This document shows, in pieces, positions 28,641-37,817 of a stretch of DNA of 64,000 nucleotides. Source of the stretch: Mycolicibacterium helvum (GTDB taxonomy: Bacteria; Actinomycetota; Actinomycetes; Mycobacteriales; Mycobacteriaceae); the NCBI RefSeq assembly GCF_010731895.1, contig NZ_AP022596.1, positions 806,001-870,000 of the forward strand. Reading direction: 5' to 3'. The notes under the pieces were generated by a model, which was not told where the DNA came from, did no database searches, and saw only the letters and a list, made by a program, of their open reading frames with translations. Numbering within the stretch: the stretch's first letter is position 1; every line of letters begins with the position of its first letter. The position numbers were made by a program, and so were the translations under genes.

Positions 28641-29240
28641 TCAGCCTGGGATGGCCGCCGCATTCGGGACCACGACAGCGAACAGATCCGTCAGCGCCGC
28701 GAGGCTCGCCACCTGTAACGCCGCCGCCGCCACGTCGCTGCCGTCGACACCCGGCAGCGATCTTGTCGCGGTCGCAGCGGCAACCACCGTCGGCGCGTAC
28801 CCAAGATTGAACGCTCCCCTGGCCGTGGAGTTCACACACATATGTGTCATGAATCCGGCGATAATCAGGTTTCCAGCGCCGAGCGACTTCAGCTGTTCGT
28901 CCAGAGCGGTCTGCACGAACGAGTTCGGGTAGTTCTTGACCACCACTGACTCCCCATCGCGGGGCGCGACCCGCGCCACGATGGCACCACTCTCACCCGT
29001 GATGTCGTACAGCGATCCCGGACCATCGTCATGCTGGACGTGGATGACCGGAATGCCGGCCGACCGGGCCCGATCCAAGAGCGTGGCGGCCTCGTCCAGC
29101 GCGGCCTGCACGCCCTCGAGCTCCATCACGCCGCTCGTATAGGTGTTCTGGCAGTCGATCAGGACCAGGGTCGAAGCGGCCAGGCTTGGCGGCTGCAGGG
29201 GCAGACCCGCCAGCGCGCGCAGGGTGGTGAGTTCCGTCAT
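28641..29240 (-). CDS. Isochorismatase-family cysteine hydrolase
   Basis: Hydrolase of 199 residues with the family catalytic triad: Asp29 in LVLIDCQNTY, Lys102 in VVVKNYPNSF and Cys135 in MTHMCVNSTARGA. The fold covers nicotinamidases, N-carbamoyl hydrolases and isochorismatases; the cis-peptide region FMTHMCV fits amide hydrolases. Located 9 bp downstream of cysQ on the same strand, so it may be the last gene of the cys transcript, although no functional link is obvious. Substrate unknown. Confidence 0.85.
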   Translation of the reverse strand: MTELTTLRALAGLPLQPPSLAASTLVLIDCQNTYTSGVMELEGVQAALDEAATLLDRARSAGIPVIHVQHDDGPGSLYDITGESGAIVARVAPRDGESVVVKNYPNSFVQTALDEQLKSLGAGNLIIAGFMTHMCVNSTARGAFNLGYAPTVVAAATATRSLPGVDGSDVAAAALQVASLAALTDLFAVVVPNAAAIPG

Positions 29241-29249
29241 GCCGCAACG

Positions 29250-29978
29250 CTACTGCGTCGCAGCCAGCACCGCCTCGGCATATTCGGGCCGGCACACGAC
29301 AACGTCGGGAAGTAACGGGTCGGGCCGGTTGTACTGAAGCGGCGATCCGTCGATGCGCGAGGTGTGCAGCCCAGCGGCCCGGGCGACGGCCACCGGGGCG
29401 GCCGAGTCCCATTCGTACTGCCCGCCGGCGTGCACATAGACATCCGCGAGACCCTGCACCACCGCTGCGACTTTCGCTCCGGCAGAGCCCATTTCGACAA
29501 GTACACCCCCCAGTGCATCGCGCACCTGCAGGGCGACCGCGGGAGGTCGCGTCCGCGACACCACGATGCGCGGGACAGCCGGTCCGGGCGGCGGGCCCGG
29601 CACCGCCGGGGTGGCCAGGGTGGTGTTCTGGGCCGGCAGCGCCACCGCGCCGGCGATGAGTTCGCCGTCCTCCCACAACGCCACGTGCACGGCCCAGTCC
29701 TCGCGATCGAGCTCGGAGAACTCGCGGGTGCCGTCGAGCGGATCCACGATCCACACCCGCTTGCTCCGCAGCCGAATCGGATCGTCGGCGCCCTCTTCGG
29801 ACAGCACGGCATCGTCGGGCCGGGCCTGGGCCAACGCTTCCATGAGGTAGTCGTGAGAGCGTTTGTCGCCGGCCGCTTTTCGCTCGGCACCGGAGGCATC
29901 GGCGAGTTCGGCTCGGACGTCGAGCAGTAGCTTGCCCGCCTGAGTGGCCAGCGCGGCGGCCAACTCGTGGTCGCTCAC
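29250..29978 (-). CDS. cysQ: 3'(2'),5'-bisphosphate nucleotidase CysQ
   Basis: Mg-dependent phosphatase of the inositol monophosphatase superfamily that removes the 3'-phosphate from PAP and PAPS. It recycles the product of sulfation and guards against its toxicity. The 242-residue protein has the metal-binding set: LSEEG, then VDPLDGTREF (the DPxDGT motif), and the C-terminal WDSAAPVAVARAAG. The GTG at 29978 overlaps the cysNC stop as GTGA, so it is translationally coupled to the ATP sulfurylase/APS kinase. In M. tuberculosis cysQ (Rv2131c) is elsewhere, as I recall, so the linkage here is a local arrangement that fits its function. Confidence 0.92.
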   Translation of the reverse strand: MSDHELAAALATQAGKLLLDVRAELADASGAERKAAGDKRSHDYLMEALAQARPDDAVLSEEGADDPIRLRSKRVWIVDPLDGTREFSELDREDWAVHVALWEDGELIAGAVALPAQNTTLATPAVPGPPPGPAVPRIVVSRTRPPAVALQVRDALGGVLVEMGSAGAKVAAVVQGLADVYVHAGGQYEWDSAAPVAVARAAGLHTSRIDGSPLQYNRPDPLLPDVVVCRPEYAEAVLAATQ

Positions 29979-31825
29979 TGTTCGCCCTCCAACAGATCCA
30001 CAACCTGCTGGGCCAGCTCGTCGCAAGTGTGCTCCGGGGTGAGCCGCAGATCGGGGTTCTTCGGCCGTTGATAGGGGCTGTCGATCCCGGTGAAGTGGGT
30101 GATCTCCCCCGCACGGGCCTTTGCGTAGAGCCCCTTCGGGTCGCGGCGCTCGCAGTCTTCCAGTGGGGTGTCGACGAAGATCTCGAAGAAGTCCACATCC
30201 TGGTCGACGTGGACCTTGCGGGCCAGCTCCCGGTGCTCCTCCAGCGGACTGATCACCGGCACCAGGACTGTCAGACCGGCGTCAGCCATCAGCGTGGCGA
30301 TATGGGCCAGCCGGCGCAGATTCTCGGCACGATCGGCCATCGAGAAGCCCAGGTCGGCATTGAGTCCGTGGCGCAGGTTGTCGCCGTCGAGAATGTAGGC
30401 GGGAGAACCATGTTCGAGCAGCTTCTGCTCCACCAGCACCGCGACCGACGACTTACCCGAACCAGACAAGCCGGTGAACCACAGTGTGCGCCCCTTGGTC
30501 AGCCTGTCACCGGAGGTCACCAGAGACTGATGGCGCACCGTGTTCGGCGACGCGGTGCGACTGGCAGTCGGGGCCGTATCGCGAACCATCCCCGCGGCGA
30601 CCGTCACGTTGGTGTCGGGATCGATCAGGATGAACGATCCGGTGGCCGCGTTGCGGGAGTATTCGTCGAGCAGCAGCGGCACCTGGGTGCGCAGGGTCAC
30701 TCGGCCGAGCTCGTTGAGCTTCAACGCCGTTGCGCTCTTGTCGCGGTGCAGCGTGTTGACGTCTAGGCGATAGCCCAAAGCGCCGACCCGGGCCCGGGTG
30801 GTGCGGGTGGTGTGTTTGATGATGTAGTCGCGCCCGGGCTCCAGAGCGGAATCGTCGGCCATCCAACACACCGTGGCATCGAATTCCTTTGTGGCCATTG
30901 GCTGATTCTGCGGCCTGGCCAACAAGTCACCGCGTGAGATATCGATATCGTCGGCCAGACTGATCGATACCGCCATCGGCGGGAACGCTTCGTCGACGGG
31001 ACCGGTGGGACCGTCGATCGTGGTGATGCGACTGGTCTTTCCGCTCGGCAACACAACGATCTCGTCGCCGGGTCGTATCACGCCGCTGGCAACAGTACCG
31101 GCATAGCTGCGATGGTCGGCGTGTTCGACTGTCTGCGGCCGGATCACGTATTGCACCGGGAAGCGCACATCCACCAGGTTGCGGTCGCCGGCGATGTAGA
31201 CGTCCTCGAGGTGGCTCAGCAGCGGCGGGCCGTCATACCAGGGAGCCTTGTCCGACTTGGTCACAACGTTGTCGCCGTTGAGTGCCGACATCGGGATGGT
31301 GGTGACGTCGTGGATGTCCAGCCGGGCGGCGAACGCGTGGAACTCCTCGCGGATCCACTCGAAACGCTCACGGTCCCAATCGATGAGGTCCATCTTGTTG
31401 ACCGCCAGCACGATGTGCTGCACACCCAGCAGCGAAGCCAGGAACGCATGCCGGCGAGACTGCTCGAGCAGGCCGTGACGCGCATCGACGAGCACGACCA
31501 CCAGCTGCGCGGTCGACGCGCCGGTGACCATGTTGCGGGTGTACTGGATGTGCCCCGGGGTGTCGGCGATGATGAATTTCCGCTTGGCCGTGGCGAAATA
31601 GCGATATGCGACATCGATGGTAATGCCCTGTTCGCGCTCGGATCGCAACCCGTCGGTCACCAGCGCGAGGTCGGTGTAGTCGTTGCCGCGCTCGCGCGAC
31701 GTCCGCTCGACGGCAGCCAGCTGGTCTTCCATCACGGCTTTGGAGTCGTAGAGCAACCGGCCGATCAGGGTCGACTTACCGTCATCGACGGACCCGGCGG
31801 TGGCAATTCGCAATAGCGTGCTCAT
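29975..31825 (-). CDS. cysNC: Bifunctional sulfate adenylyltransferase large subunit / APS kinase CysNC
   Basis: Fusion protein of 616 residues. The N-terminal half is an EF-Tu-like GTPase that drives APS synthesis with CysD; its P-loop AGSVDDGKST is at residues 10-19, followed by DTPGHIQYTRNM and NKMD. The C-terminal half (about 430-616) is APS kinase with P-loop GLSGSGKSS and DGDNLRHGLNADLGFS, making PAPS for sulfolipid and other sulfation. ATG at 31825 overlaps the cysD stop by one base (TGATG). Same arrangement as Rv1285-Rv1286. Function is certain from the motifs. Confidence 0.97.
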   Translation of the reverse strand: MSTLLRIATAGSVDDGKSTLIGRLLYDSKAVMEDQLAAVERTSRERGNDYTDLALVTDGLRSEREQGITIDVAYRYFATAKRKFIIADTPGHIQYTRNMVTGASTAQLVVVLVDARHGLLEQSRRHAFLASLLGVQHIVLAVNKMDLIDWDRERFEWIREEFHAFAARLDIHDVTTIPMSALNGDNVVTKSDKAPWYDGPPLLSHLEDVYIAGDRNLVDVRFPVQYVIRPQTVEHADHRSYAGTVASGVIRPGDEIVVLPSGKTSRITTIDGPTGPVDEAFPPMAVSISLADDIDISRGDLLARPQNQPMATKEFDATVCWMADDSALEPGRDYIIKHTTRTTRARVGALGYRLDVNTLHRDKSATALKLNELGRVTLRTQVPLLLDEYSRNAATGSFILIDPDTNVTVAAGMVRDTAPTASRTASPNTVRHQSLVTSGDRLTKGRTLWFTGLSGSGKSSVAVLVEQKLLEHGSPAYILDGDNLRHGLNADLGFSMADRAENLRRLAHIATLMADAGLTVLVPVISPLEEHRELARKVHVDQDVDFFEIFVDTPLEDCERRDPKGLYAKARAGEITHFTGIDSPYQRPKNPDLRLTPEHTCDELAQQVVDLLEGEQ

Positions 31826-32754
31826 CAGAAGTAGCCCTCCCGCTTGCGGTCTTCCATGCCTGCTTCGGAGATTCGGTCGTCGGCGCGGGTGGCGCCCCGT
31901 TCGGTCAGTCTCGAGAGCGCGGTCTCGGCGATCACCTCGTCGACGGTGACCGCCGTGGACTCCACGCAGCCGGTGCACGTGACGTCGCCGACGGTGCGGA
32001 ACCGCACCGCGGTCTCGAACACCGGCTCGTCGGCGGCCGGCTGCATGAATTCGTGGACGGCCAACAACATTCCGTCGCGCTGGAAGACCGGCCGGGTATG
32101 GGAGTAGTAGATCGCCGGCAGGGTGATGCCTTCAGCACCGATGTAGGCCCAAATGTCGTATTCGGTCCAGTTCGACAGCGGGAAGACGCGGATGTGCTCA
32201 CCCTTGCGATGGCGGCCGTTGTAGAGGTTCCACAGTTCGGGTCGTTGGGCTTTAGGGTCCCACTGACCGAACTCGTCGCGGAAGCTGAACACCCGCTCTT
32301 TGGCGCGGGCCTTCTCCTCGTCGCGGCGGGCACCGCCGAAGGCGGCGTCGAACTTGTTCTCGCGGATCCCGCGCAAAAGCGTCACGGTCTGCAGCGGATT
32401 GCGCGACGGGCCGTTGTCCACCACCCGGCCTGCGTCGATGTCCTCTTCTACGCTGGCGACCACCAGCCTCAGCCCGTATCGCTCGACGAGCTCGTCGCGG
32501 GTGGAGATCACCTCGTCGAAGTTGTGACCGGTGTCGACGTGCATCACCGGAAACGGCAGCCGCCCGGGGGCGAAGGCCTTGATCGCCAGGTGCAGCATCA
32601 CGATCGAGTCCTTGCCACCGGAGAACAACAGCACCGGCCGTTCGAACTCGGCGGCGACCTCGCGGATGATGTGGATTGCCTCGGCCTCAAGCGACCGTAG
32701 GTGGCTCAGCTCGTATTGCCCCGGCTTGGGGCGTTCGACCACCGGACTTGCCAT
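31825..32754 (-). CDS. cysD: Sulfate adenylyltransferase small subunit CysD
   Basis: ATP sulfurylase catalytic subunit of 309 residues; forms APS from sulfate and ATP together with the CysN GTPase. The PP-loop motif LLFSGGKDSIVML appears near residue 42, with HVDTGHNFDEV and the FSFRDEFGQWDPKAQRPELW segment downstream. ATG at 32754 has GAGGAAACA directly upstream. First gene of cysD-cysNC-cysQ, with a good sigma-A type promoter about 50 bp upstream. Confidence 0.97.
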   Translation of the reverse strand: MASPVVERPKPGQYELSHLRSLEAEAIHIIREVAAEFERPVLLFSGGKDSIVMLHLAIKAFAPGRLPFPVMHVDTGHNFDEVISTRDELVERYGLRLVVASVEEDIDAGRVVDNGPSRNPLQTVTLLRGIRENKFDAAFGGARRDEEKARAKERVFSFRDEFGQWDPKAQRPELWNLYNGRHRKGEHIRVFPLSNWTEYDIWAYIGAEGITLPAIYYSHTRPVFQRDGMLLAVHEFMQPAADEPVFETAVRFRTVGDVTCTGCVESTAVTVDEVIAETALSRLTERGATRADDRISEAGMEDRKREGYF

Positions 32755-32805
32755 TGTTTCCTCGTAAAGTTGGTAGGATTGACCAGAATTACAAAGCTAG
32801 CCTGG

Positions 32806-32834
32806 AATCTAACGAGTCAACTGGATGAAGTCAA
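32806..32834 (-). promoter_or_regulatory. Probable sigma-A promoter of cysD
   Basis: On the minus strand TTGACT (32834-32829) is followed after exactly 17 bp by TAGATT (32811-32806). A second TTGACT overlaps the spacer (32820-32815), making a 14-bp-spaced repeat that could serve an activator. The expected transcript start lies about 45 bp before the cysD ATG. Confidence 0.6.
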
Positions 32835-32885
32835 GGGTTAAACGCAGGAGACGCGGTCGCAGGTCAGGCAGCTATTTGCCCGATG

Positions 32886-33377
32886 CTAAAGGACGACCTC
32901 GTTGAGTTTTCCGGTCGCGACATCGAAGACGAATCCGCGCAGCGACTCGTGTTTGGTGACGAACGGGCTGTTCTCGATGCGCCGCAGCGACTGGCGCACG
33001 TCTTCCTCGACATCGCCGAAAGCCTCGGCCGCCCACTCCGGCTTGATGCCGGTTTCTTCCTGGATGTCGCGCTTGAACGCGTCGTCGGTGAAAGTCAGCA
33101 TCCCGCAGTCGGTGTGGTGGATGAGGATGATCTCTTTAGTGCCCAGCAAGCGCTGACTGATCGTCAGCGAGCGAATCTCGTCGTCGGTAACCACGCCGCC
33201 CGCATTCCGAATGACGTGTGCCTCACCATCTTTGAGACCAAGGATCCGGTAGACGTCCAGCCGGGCATCCATGCACGCCACGACAGCGAGATGCTTACTT
33301 GGCGGTAGCGGCAGCGGCCCCGTGAAATTCTTCGCGTATTCGACATTGTTGGCCAGGTATTCGTCGGTGACGCTCAC
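32886..33377 (-). CDS. canA: Beta-carbonic anhydrase (Rv1284-like)
   Basis: Zinc enzyme of 163 residues interconverting CO2 and bicarbonate. Zinc ligands are Cys35, His88 and Cys91, with the Asp37/Arg39 dyad in CMDARLD and HHTDCGM. Length and sequence match Rv1284, which also lies beside cysD in M. tuberculosis. Transcribed in the same direction as the cys genes but separated by 131 bp holding a cysD promoter, so co-transcription is optional. Confidence 0.94.
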   Translation of the reverse strand: MSVTDEYLANNVEYAKNFTGPLPLPPSKHLAVVACMDARLDVYRILGLKDGEAHVIRNAGGVVTDDEIRSLTISQRLLGTKEIILIHHTDCGMLTFTDDAFKRDIQEETGIKPEWAAEAFGDVEEDVRQSLRRIENSPFVTKHESLRGFVFDVATGKLNEVVL

Positions 33378-33420
33378 TGCGCGATGATATCGCCCGCCAC
33401 TGCCGCCCCCTTCAACAGCT

Positions 33421-33473
33421 GCGATTTCGGCGCGAAAACCGCCGGTAGGCGAACGAAAGCGCGCCGAAATCGC
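33421..33473. terminator. 14-bp inverted repeat between the canA gene and the small membrane protein gene
   Basis: GCGATTTCGGCGCG (33421-33434) pairs perfectly with CGCGCCGAAATCGC (33460-33473) across a 25-nt loop. It lies just after the stop of the leftward small membrane protein gene at 33488 and 44 bp upstream of the canA start. No T-tract follows, so it may be a Rho-independent terminator of the mycobacterial I-shaped kind or a small repeat element. A related CTGC-TTTCGGCGCG sequence lies at 63917-63932. Confidence 0.55.
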
Positions 33474-33487
33474 TCAGGACATCACAT

Positions 33488-33733
33488 CTAGGGCGCTTCG
33501 GGCGGTTCCGCGGTGACCGGCGGAGTCGCCACCTCAGGCGACACAGTTGCCTCCGGCGCCGTCGACTTCGTCGTCTCCCCCGTGGCCATTTCGGAGGTCA
33601 CCGGAGCGGTGAACGTGCCGGGGTCGGAGACGATCATGTCCCCACCCCGCTCGGTAACCGCCATCGCCAACGCGCCCATGGCCACGATCGCACTGCCGCC
33701 GACCACGGCGGACAGCGTTTTGATGTTCTGCAT
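33488..33733 (-). CDS. Small exported or membrane-anchored protein (81 aa)
   Basis: An ATG at 33733 with GGAAG upstream starts a protein with one hydrophobic segment (TLSAVVGGSAIVAMGALAMAV), which could be a signal peptide or N-terminal anchor. An extracytoplasmic Thr/Pro/Glu-rich tail follows, ending in AEPPEAP. Short proteins of this type with an MQNIKT start are common in mycobacteria; no function is known to me. The frame opens 12 codons earlier but without a signal-like start. Confidence 0.7.
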   Translation of the reverse strand: MQNIKTLSAVVGGSAIVAMGALAMAVTERGGDMIVSDPGTFTAPVTSEMATGETTKSTAPEATVSPEVATPPVTAEPPEAP

Positions 33734-34065
33734 CTCGACACTTCCAATCGGTCTCGGTCGGTGTTTCACAGACTGGCTTCCCTGTCAGCCCGCTGACAAT
33801 TGGTTAACCGTGACCTGTGTAGCCGAAACCTCCCTGCCCTGTCGGCGGGGCAAAACTCCAGGCCGCCGGCCTGCTATCGCGGCTCCACGCTCGGCGACGG
33901 ACTCGCCAGGCCACCGAGGAGCTGGACACCATCGGCAGAGAGGCGTGAAGCGCAACCCGATTGCTTGCCCACGCACCGCGCCGATAGACGCACCGGGTCT
34001 TCCCGTCGTTTCCCCCCGGCATCTCCTACCCTGTGCTGCATGCACCCTGCGGCCGAGCGCGCCCG
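33734..34065. promoter_or_regulatory. Divergent intergenic region before oppB
   Basis: No credible gene in these 332 bp. At 33783-33798 a perfect inverted repeat TGTCAGC-CC-GCTGACA lies 50 bp upstream of the leftward small gene, followed by the palindrome GGTTAACC at 33802-33809. Both look like operator material for the leftward promoter. Toward oppB, TACCCT at 34027-34032 is a possible -10 element about 34 bp before the ATG, but no clear -35 matches it. Confidence 0.4.
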
Positions 34066-35043
34066 ATGACGCGATTCCTGGCGCGCCGGCTGCTCAACTA
34101 CCTGGTGCTACTGGCGTTGGCGTCGTTCCTGACGTTCTCGCTGACCTCGCTGACGTTCACTCCGTTGAACAGCCTGCTGCAACGCAATCCGCGGCCGCCC
34201 CAAGCCGTCATCGATGCCAAGGCCGCCGAGCTCGATCTCGACAAGCCGATACCGCTGCGCTACGCCCACTGGGTGGCCGGTGCGGTACGCGGTGATTTCG
34301 GCACGACGGTCACCGGCCAGCCCGTGGCCGACGAACTGTGGCGCCGTATCGGGGTCAGCCTGCGGCTGCTGATCATCGGCTCGGTGCTGGGCACCGTGAT
34401 CGGCGTGGTGGTCGGCGCCTGGGGCGCGATCCGGCAGTACCGATTATCCGATCGGGTGATCACGCTGCTGTCGCTGCTGGTGATCAGTACGCCGACGTTC
34501 GTCATCGCCAACCTGATGATCCTGGCTGCGCTGAATATCAATTCGGTTCTGGGACTTCAGATTTTCGAGTACACCGGTGAGACGTCGCCCGACGCCGTCG
34601 GCGGACCCTGGAACCAGTTCATCGACCGGCTGCAGCATTTGATCCTGCCCAGCGTCACGCTGGCGCTCGGCGCGATCGCCGGTTACAGCCGCTACCAACG
34701 CAATGCGATGCTCGACGTCCTCGGCCAAGACTTCATCCGCACCGCGCGGGCGAAGGGTCTGACTCGGCGGCAGGCCCTGTTCAAGCACGGGCTGCGCACC
34801 GCCCTGATCCCGATGGCGACATTGTTTGCCTACGGCGTCGCGGGTTTGGTCACCGGTGCGGTGTTCGTGGAGAAGATCTTCGGCTGGCACGGCATGGGCG
34901 AGTGGGTGGTTCAGGGCATCGCCACCCAGGACACCAACATCGTCGCGGCCATCACGGTGTTCTCCGGTGCCGTCGTGCTGCTGGCCGGGCTGCTCTCCGA
35001 TGTTATCTACGCGATCCTGGATCCGCGGGTGAGGGTGACATGA
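34066..35043 (+). CDS. oppB: Oligopeptide ABC transporter permease OppB
   Basis: Inner-membrane permease of 325 residues with about six helices. The BPD transport signature is DFIRTARAKGLTRRQALFKHGLR (near residue 225), where the EAA loop contacts the ATPase. Same length as the M. tuberculosis homologue Rv1283c, as I recall. ATG at 34066 chosen; an ATG 11 codons upstream precedes a non-membrane-like sequence. The stop overlaps the oppC ATG (ATGA). Part of an oppBCDA importer for oligopeptides; the M. tuberculosis system has been linked to glutathione uptake. Confidence 0.94.
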   Translation: MTRFLARRLLNYLVLLALASFLTFSLTSLTFTPLNSLLQRNPRPPQAVIDAKAAELDLDKPIPLRYAHWVAGAVRGDFGTTVTGQPVADELWRRIGVSLRLLIIGSVLGTVIGVVVGAWGAIRQYRLSDRVITLLSLLVISTPTFVIANLMILAALNINSVLGLQIFEYTGETSPDAVGGPWNQFIDRLQHLILPSVTLALGAIAGYSRYQRNAMLDVLGQDFIRTARAKGLTRRQALFKHGLRTALIPMATLFAYGVAGLVTGAVFVEKIFGWHGMGEWVVQGIATQDTNIVAAITVFSGAVVLLAGLLSDVIYAILDPRVRVT

Positions 35044-35969
35044 CGGAAACGGACACCTCCGCACGCTCCGGGGTCAAGTCTGAGGAGTTCGCCTCCCGAC
35101 GCACCCTGGTGCTGCGCCGGTTCGCGCGTAACCGGGCGGCGATGGCCTCCCTGATCGTGCTGGCTCTGCTCTTCATCGGCTGCTACGCGTTGCCGCCGCT
35201 GCTGCCCTGGTCGTACACCGAGCTCGACTTTCACGCACTACAGGATCCGCCCAGTACCGATCATTGGTTCGGCACCAACGCATTAGGCCAGGACCTGCTG
35301 GCCCAGATTCTGCGCGGCATGCAGAAATCGATGCTCATCGGGGTGTGCGTAGCGGTCATTTCGACGGGTATCGCTGCCACCGTCGGCTCGATCGCCGGCT
35401 ACTTCGGCGGCTGGCGCGACCGGACGCTGATGTGGGTGGTGGATCTGCTTCTGGTGGTGCCGAGCTTCATCCTGATCGCGATCCTGACCCCGATCACCAA
35501 AGGCTCTGCGAACGTCGCGCTGCTCATCGTGCTGCTGGCCGGGTTCAGCTGGATGGTCAGCTCCCGGATGGTGCGCGGTCTGACGATGAGCCTGCGCGAG
35601 CGCGAATTCGTCAAGGCTGCACGGTATATGGGCGTGTCGAGCTCGCGGATCATCAGCCGTCACATCATCCCCAACGTGGCGTCGATCCTGATCATCGATG
35701 CCGCGCTGAACGTCGCCGTCGCGATCCTGGCCGAAACCGGTTTGAGCTTCCTGGGTTTCGGTATTCAACCCCCGGACGTCTCGCTGGGCACCTTGATCGC
35801 CGACGGCACCAAGTCGGCGACGACGTTCCCGTGGGTGTTCCTGTTCCCGGCCGGGGTGCTGGTGCTGATCCTGGTGTGCGCCAACCTCACCGGTGACGGA
35901 CTTCGCGACGCCCTCGACCCCGGTAGCACCAACCTGCGGCGGGGCCGCAGGAAGAAAACGAAGTCATGA
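35040..35969 (+). CDS. oppC: Oligopeptide ABC transporter permease OppC
   Basis: Second permease subunit, 309 residues. It has an N-terminal cytoplasmic stretch with a conserved OppC-type [17 protein letters not shown] helix, then the [19 protein letters not shown] segment, and the EAA-type loop [25 protein letters not shown] near residue 195. Pairs with OppB to form the membrane channel. Starts in an ATGA overlap with oppB and ends in an ATGA overlap with oppD, so the three are translated together. Confidence 0.95.
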   Translation: MTETDTSARSGVKSEEFASRRTLVLRRFARNRAAMASLIVLALLFIGCYALPPLLPWSYTELDFHALQDPPSTDHWFGTNALGQDLLAQILRGMQKSMLIGVCVAVISTGIAATVGSIAGYFGGWRDRTLMWVVDLLLVVPSFILIAILTPITKGSANVALLIVLLAGFSWMVSSRMVRGLTMSLREREFVKAARYMGVSSSRIISRHIIPNVASILIIDAALNVAVAILAETGLSFLGFGIQPPDVSLGTLIADGTKSATTFPWVFLFPAGVLVLILVCANLTGDGLRDALDPGSTNLRRGRRKKTKS

Positions 35970-37807
35970 GCGACACCCTGCTGGAAGTCACCGACCTCGC
36001 CGTCAGTTTCCCCACCACCGGCGACGATCTCGCCGCGGTACGCGGCTTGACCTATCAGATCCGGCCGCGCGAGGTCGTCGCGATGGTCGGCGAATCCGGC
36101 TCGGGTAAATCGGCAGCGGCGATGGCGGTCATCGGTTTGCTGCCCGAATACGCCACGGTGTCCGGCTCGGTGCGGCTGGCCGGCCAGGAACTGCTCGGTC
36201 TGTCCGACGCCGAGATGTCGAAGATTCGGGGCCTGCGCATCGGCACGGTGTTCCAGGACCCGATGTCCGCGCTCACGCCGGTCTACACCGTCGGCCAGCA
36301 GATCGCTGAGGCCGTCACCGTGCATCACCGCGATATCGGCAAGCAGGCGGCGCGTACGCGTGCCGTCGAACTGCTCGAGCTCGTCGGCATCGCCCAGCCC
36401 GAGCAACGCGCGCGGGCCTTCCCGCACGAACTGTCCGGCGGTGAACGGCAGCGGGTGGTGATCGCCATCGCTATCGCCAACGACCCCGACCTGTTGATCT
36501 GTGACGAACCGACGACCGCGCTCGATGTAACCGTGCAGGCGCAGATCCTCGAGGTACTCAAGACCGCGCGCGACGTTACCGGTGCGGGCGTGCTGATCAT
36601 CACCCATGACCTGGGCGTAGTCGCCGAGTTCGCCGACCGCGCACTGGTGATGTATGCCGGGCGTGCGGTCGAGGTAGCCGGCGTCGGCGACCTCTACCGT
36701 GATCGCCGAATGCCTTACACTGCAGGCCTGTTGGGCTCGGTGCCCCGCCTCGATGCACCGCAGGGCACCCGGCTGGTTCCCATCCCCGGCGCCCCACCCG
36801 CGCTGGTGGACCATGCGCCGGGCTGTCCGTTCGCACCACGCTGCCCGCTGGTCATCGACGAGTGCCGAACCACCGAACCGGCATTGCGCAGCGTCGGCCC
36901 CGCCCATTCGGCGGCGTGTATTCGCACCGAGGAGGTCATGGGCCGTACCGCGGCGCAGATCTACGGCGTGTCCACCCAGCCGGCAGCGGTCGAGGGCGAC
37001 GCCGAGTCCGACGTCGTGATCAAGGTCCGGAACCTGGTCCGGACCTACCGGCTGACCAAGGGTGTGGTGTTCCGCCGCCAGATCGGCGAGGTCCGTGCTG
37101 TCGACGGCCTCAGCTTCGACCTGCCTCGCGGCGAGACGCTGGGCATCGTCGGCGAATCGGGGTCCGGGAAGTCGACCACCCTGCACCAGATCCTCGAGCT
37201 GTCCGCGCCGCAATCCGGCTCCATCGAAGTGCTCGGCACTGACGTAGCCACCCTCACCCCGGCGCGCCGACGTGAACTGCGCCGGGATCTGCAGGTGGTG
37301 TTCCAGGACCCGGTGGCCTCGCTGGATCCCCGGCTGCCCGTGTCAGACTTGCTCGCTGAACCGTTGCAGGCCAACGGCTTCAGCAAGACGCGCATCGACT
37401 CCCGCGTCGCCGAGCTCTTAGAGATCGTCGGCCTTCGGCGCGCCGACGCCACCCGCTACGCGCAAGAATTCTCCGGCGGTCAGAAACAGCGTATCGGCAT
37501 CGCCCGCGCGTTGGCGCTGCAACCCAAGATCCTGGCTCTCGACGAACCGGTGTCGGCCCTCGACGTGTCCATCCAGGCCGGCATCATCAATCTGCTGCTG
37601 GACCTACAGCGCGAATTCGACCTGTCGTATCTGTTCGTCTCGCACGATTTGTCGGTGGTCAAGCACCTCGCGCACCGCGTCGTCGTGATGTACCGAGGAG
37701 CGATGGTCGAGTACGGCGATGCCGACGACGTTTTCGCCAACCCACAGCACGACTACACCAAGAAGTTGCTGGCCGCTATCCCGCAACCGGATCCCACTCG
37801 CCGCTAG
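35966..37807 (+). CDS. oppD: Oligopeptide ABC transporter ATPase OppD (fused OppD-OppF)
   Basis: Double ATPase of 613 residues with two complete nucleotide-binding domains. The first has Walker [12 protein letters not shown], signature LSGGERQRV and Walker B DEPTTALD. The second, after about residue 350, has [20 protein letters not shown] and DEPVSALD. A cysteine-rich loop after the first domain ([19 protein letters not shown]) is the OppD/DppD Fe-S-type C-terminal motif. This fused layout matches Rv1281c. One gene therefore supplies both ATPases of the importer. Confidence 0.96.
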   Translation: MSDTLLEVTDLAVSFPTTGDDLAAVRGLTYQIRPREVVAMVGESGSGKSAAAMAVIGLLPEYATVSGSVRLAGQELLGLSDAEMSKIRGLRIGTVFQDPMSALTPVYTVGQQIAEAVTVHHRDIGKQAARTRAVELLELVGIAQPEQRARAFPHELSGGERQRVVIAIAIANDPDLLICDEPTTALDVTVQAQILEVLKTARDVTGAGVLIITHDLGVVAEFADRALVMYAGRAVEVAGVGDLYRDRRMPYTAGLLGSVPRLDAPQGTRLVPIPGAPPALVDHAPGCPFAPRCPLVIDECRTTEPALRSVGPAHSAACIRTEEVMGRTAAQIYGVSTQPAAVEGDAESDVVIKVRNLVRTYRLTKGVVFRRQIGEVRAVDGLSFDLPRGETLGIVGESGSGKSTTLHQILELSAPQSGSIEVLGTDVATLTPARRRELRRDLQVVFQDPVASLDPRLPVSDLLAEPLQANGFSKTRIDSRVAELLEIVGLRRADATRYAQEFSGGQKQRIGIARALALQPKILALDEPVSALDVSIQAGIINLLLDLQREFDLSYLFVSHDLSVVKHLAHRVVVMYRGAMVEYGDADDVFANPQHDYTKKLLAAIPQPDPTRR

Positions 37808-37817
37808 CATCAGTGGC

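Noticed and set aside
33785..34045. 86-codon leftward ORF before oppB
   Set aside because: Arg-rich, no ribosome site and no family features; treated as intergenic.
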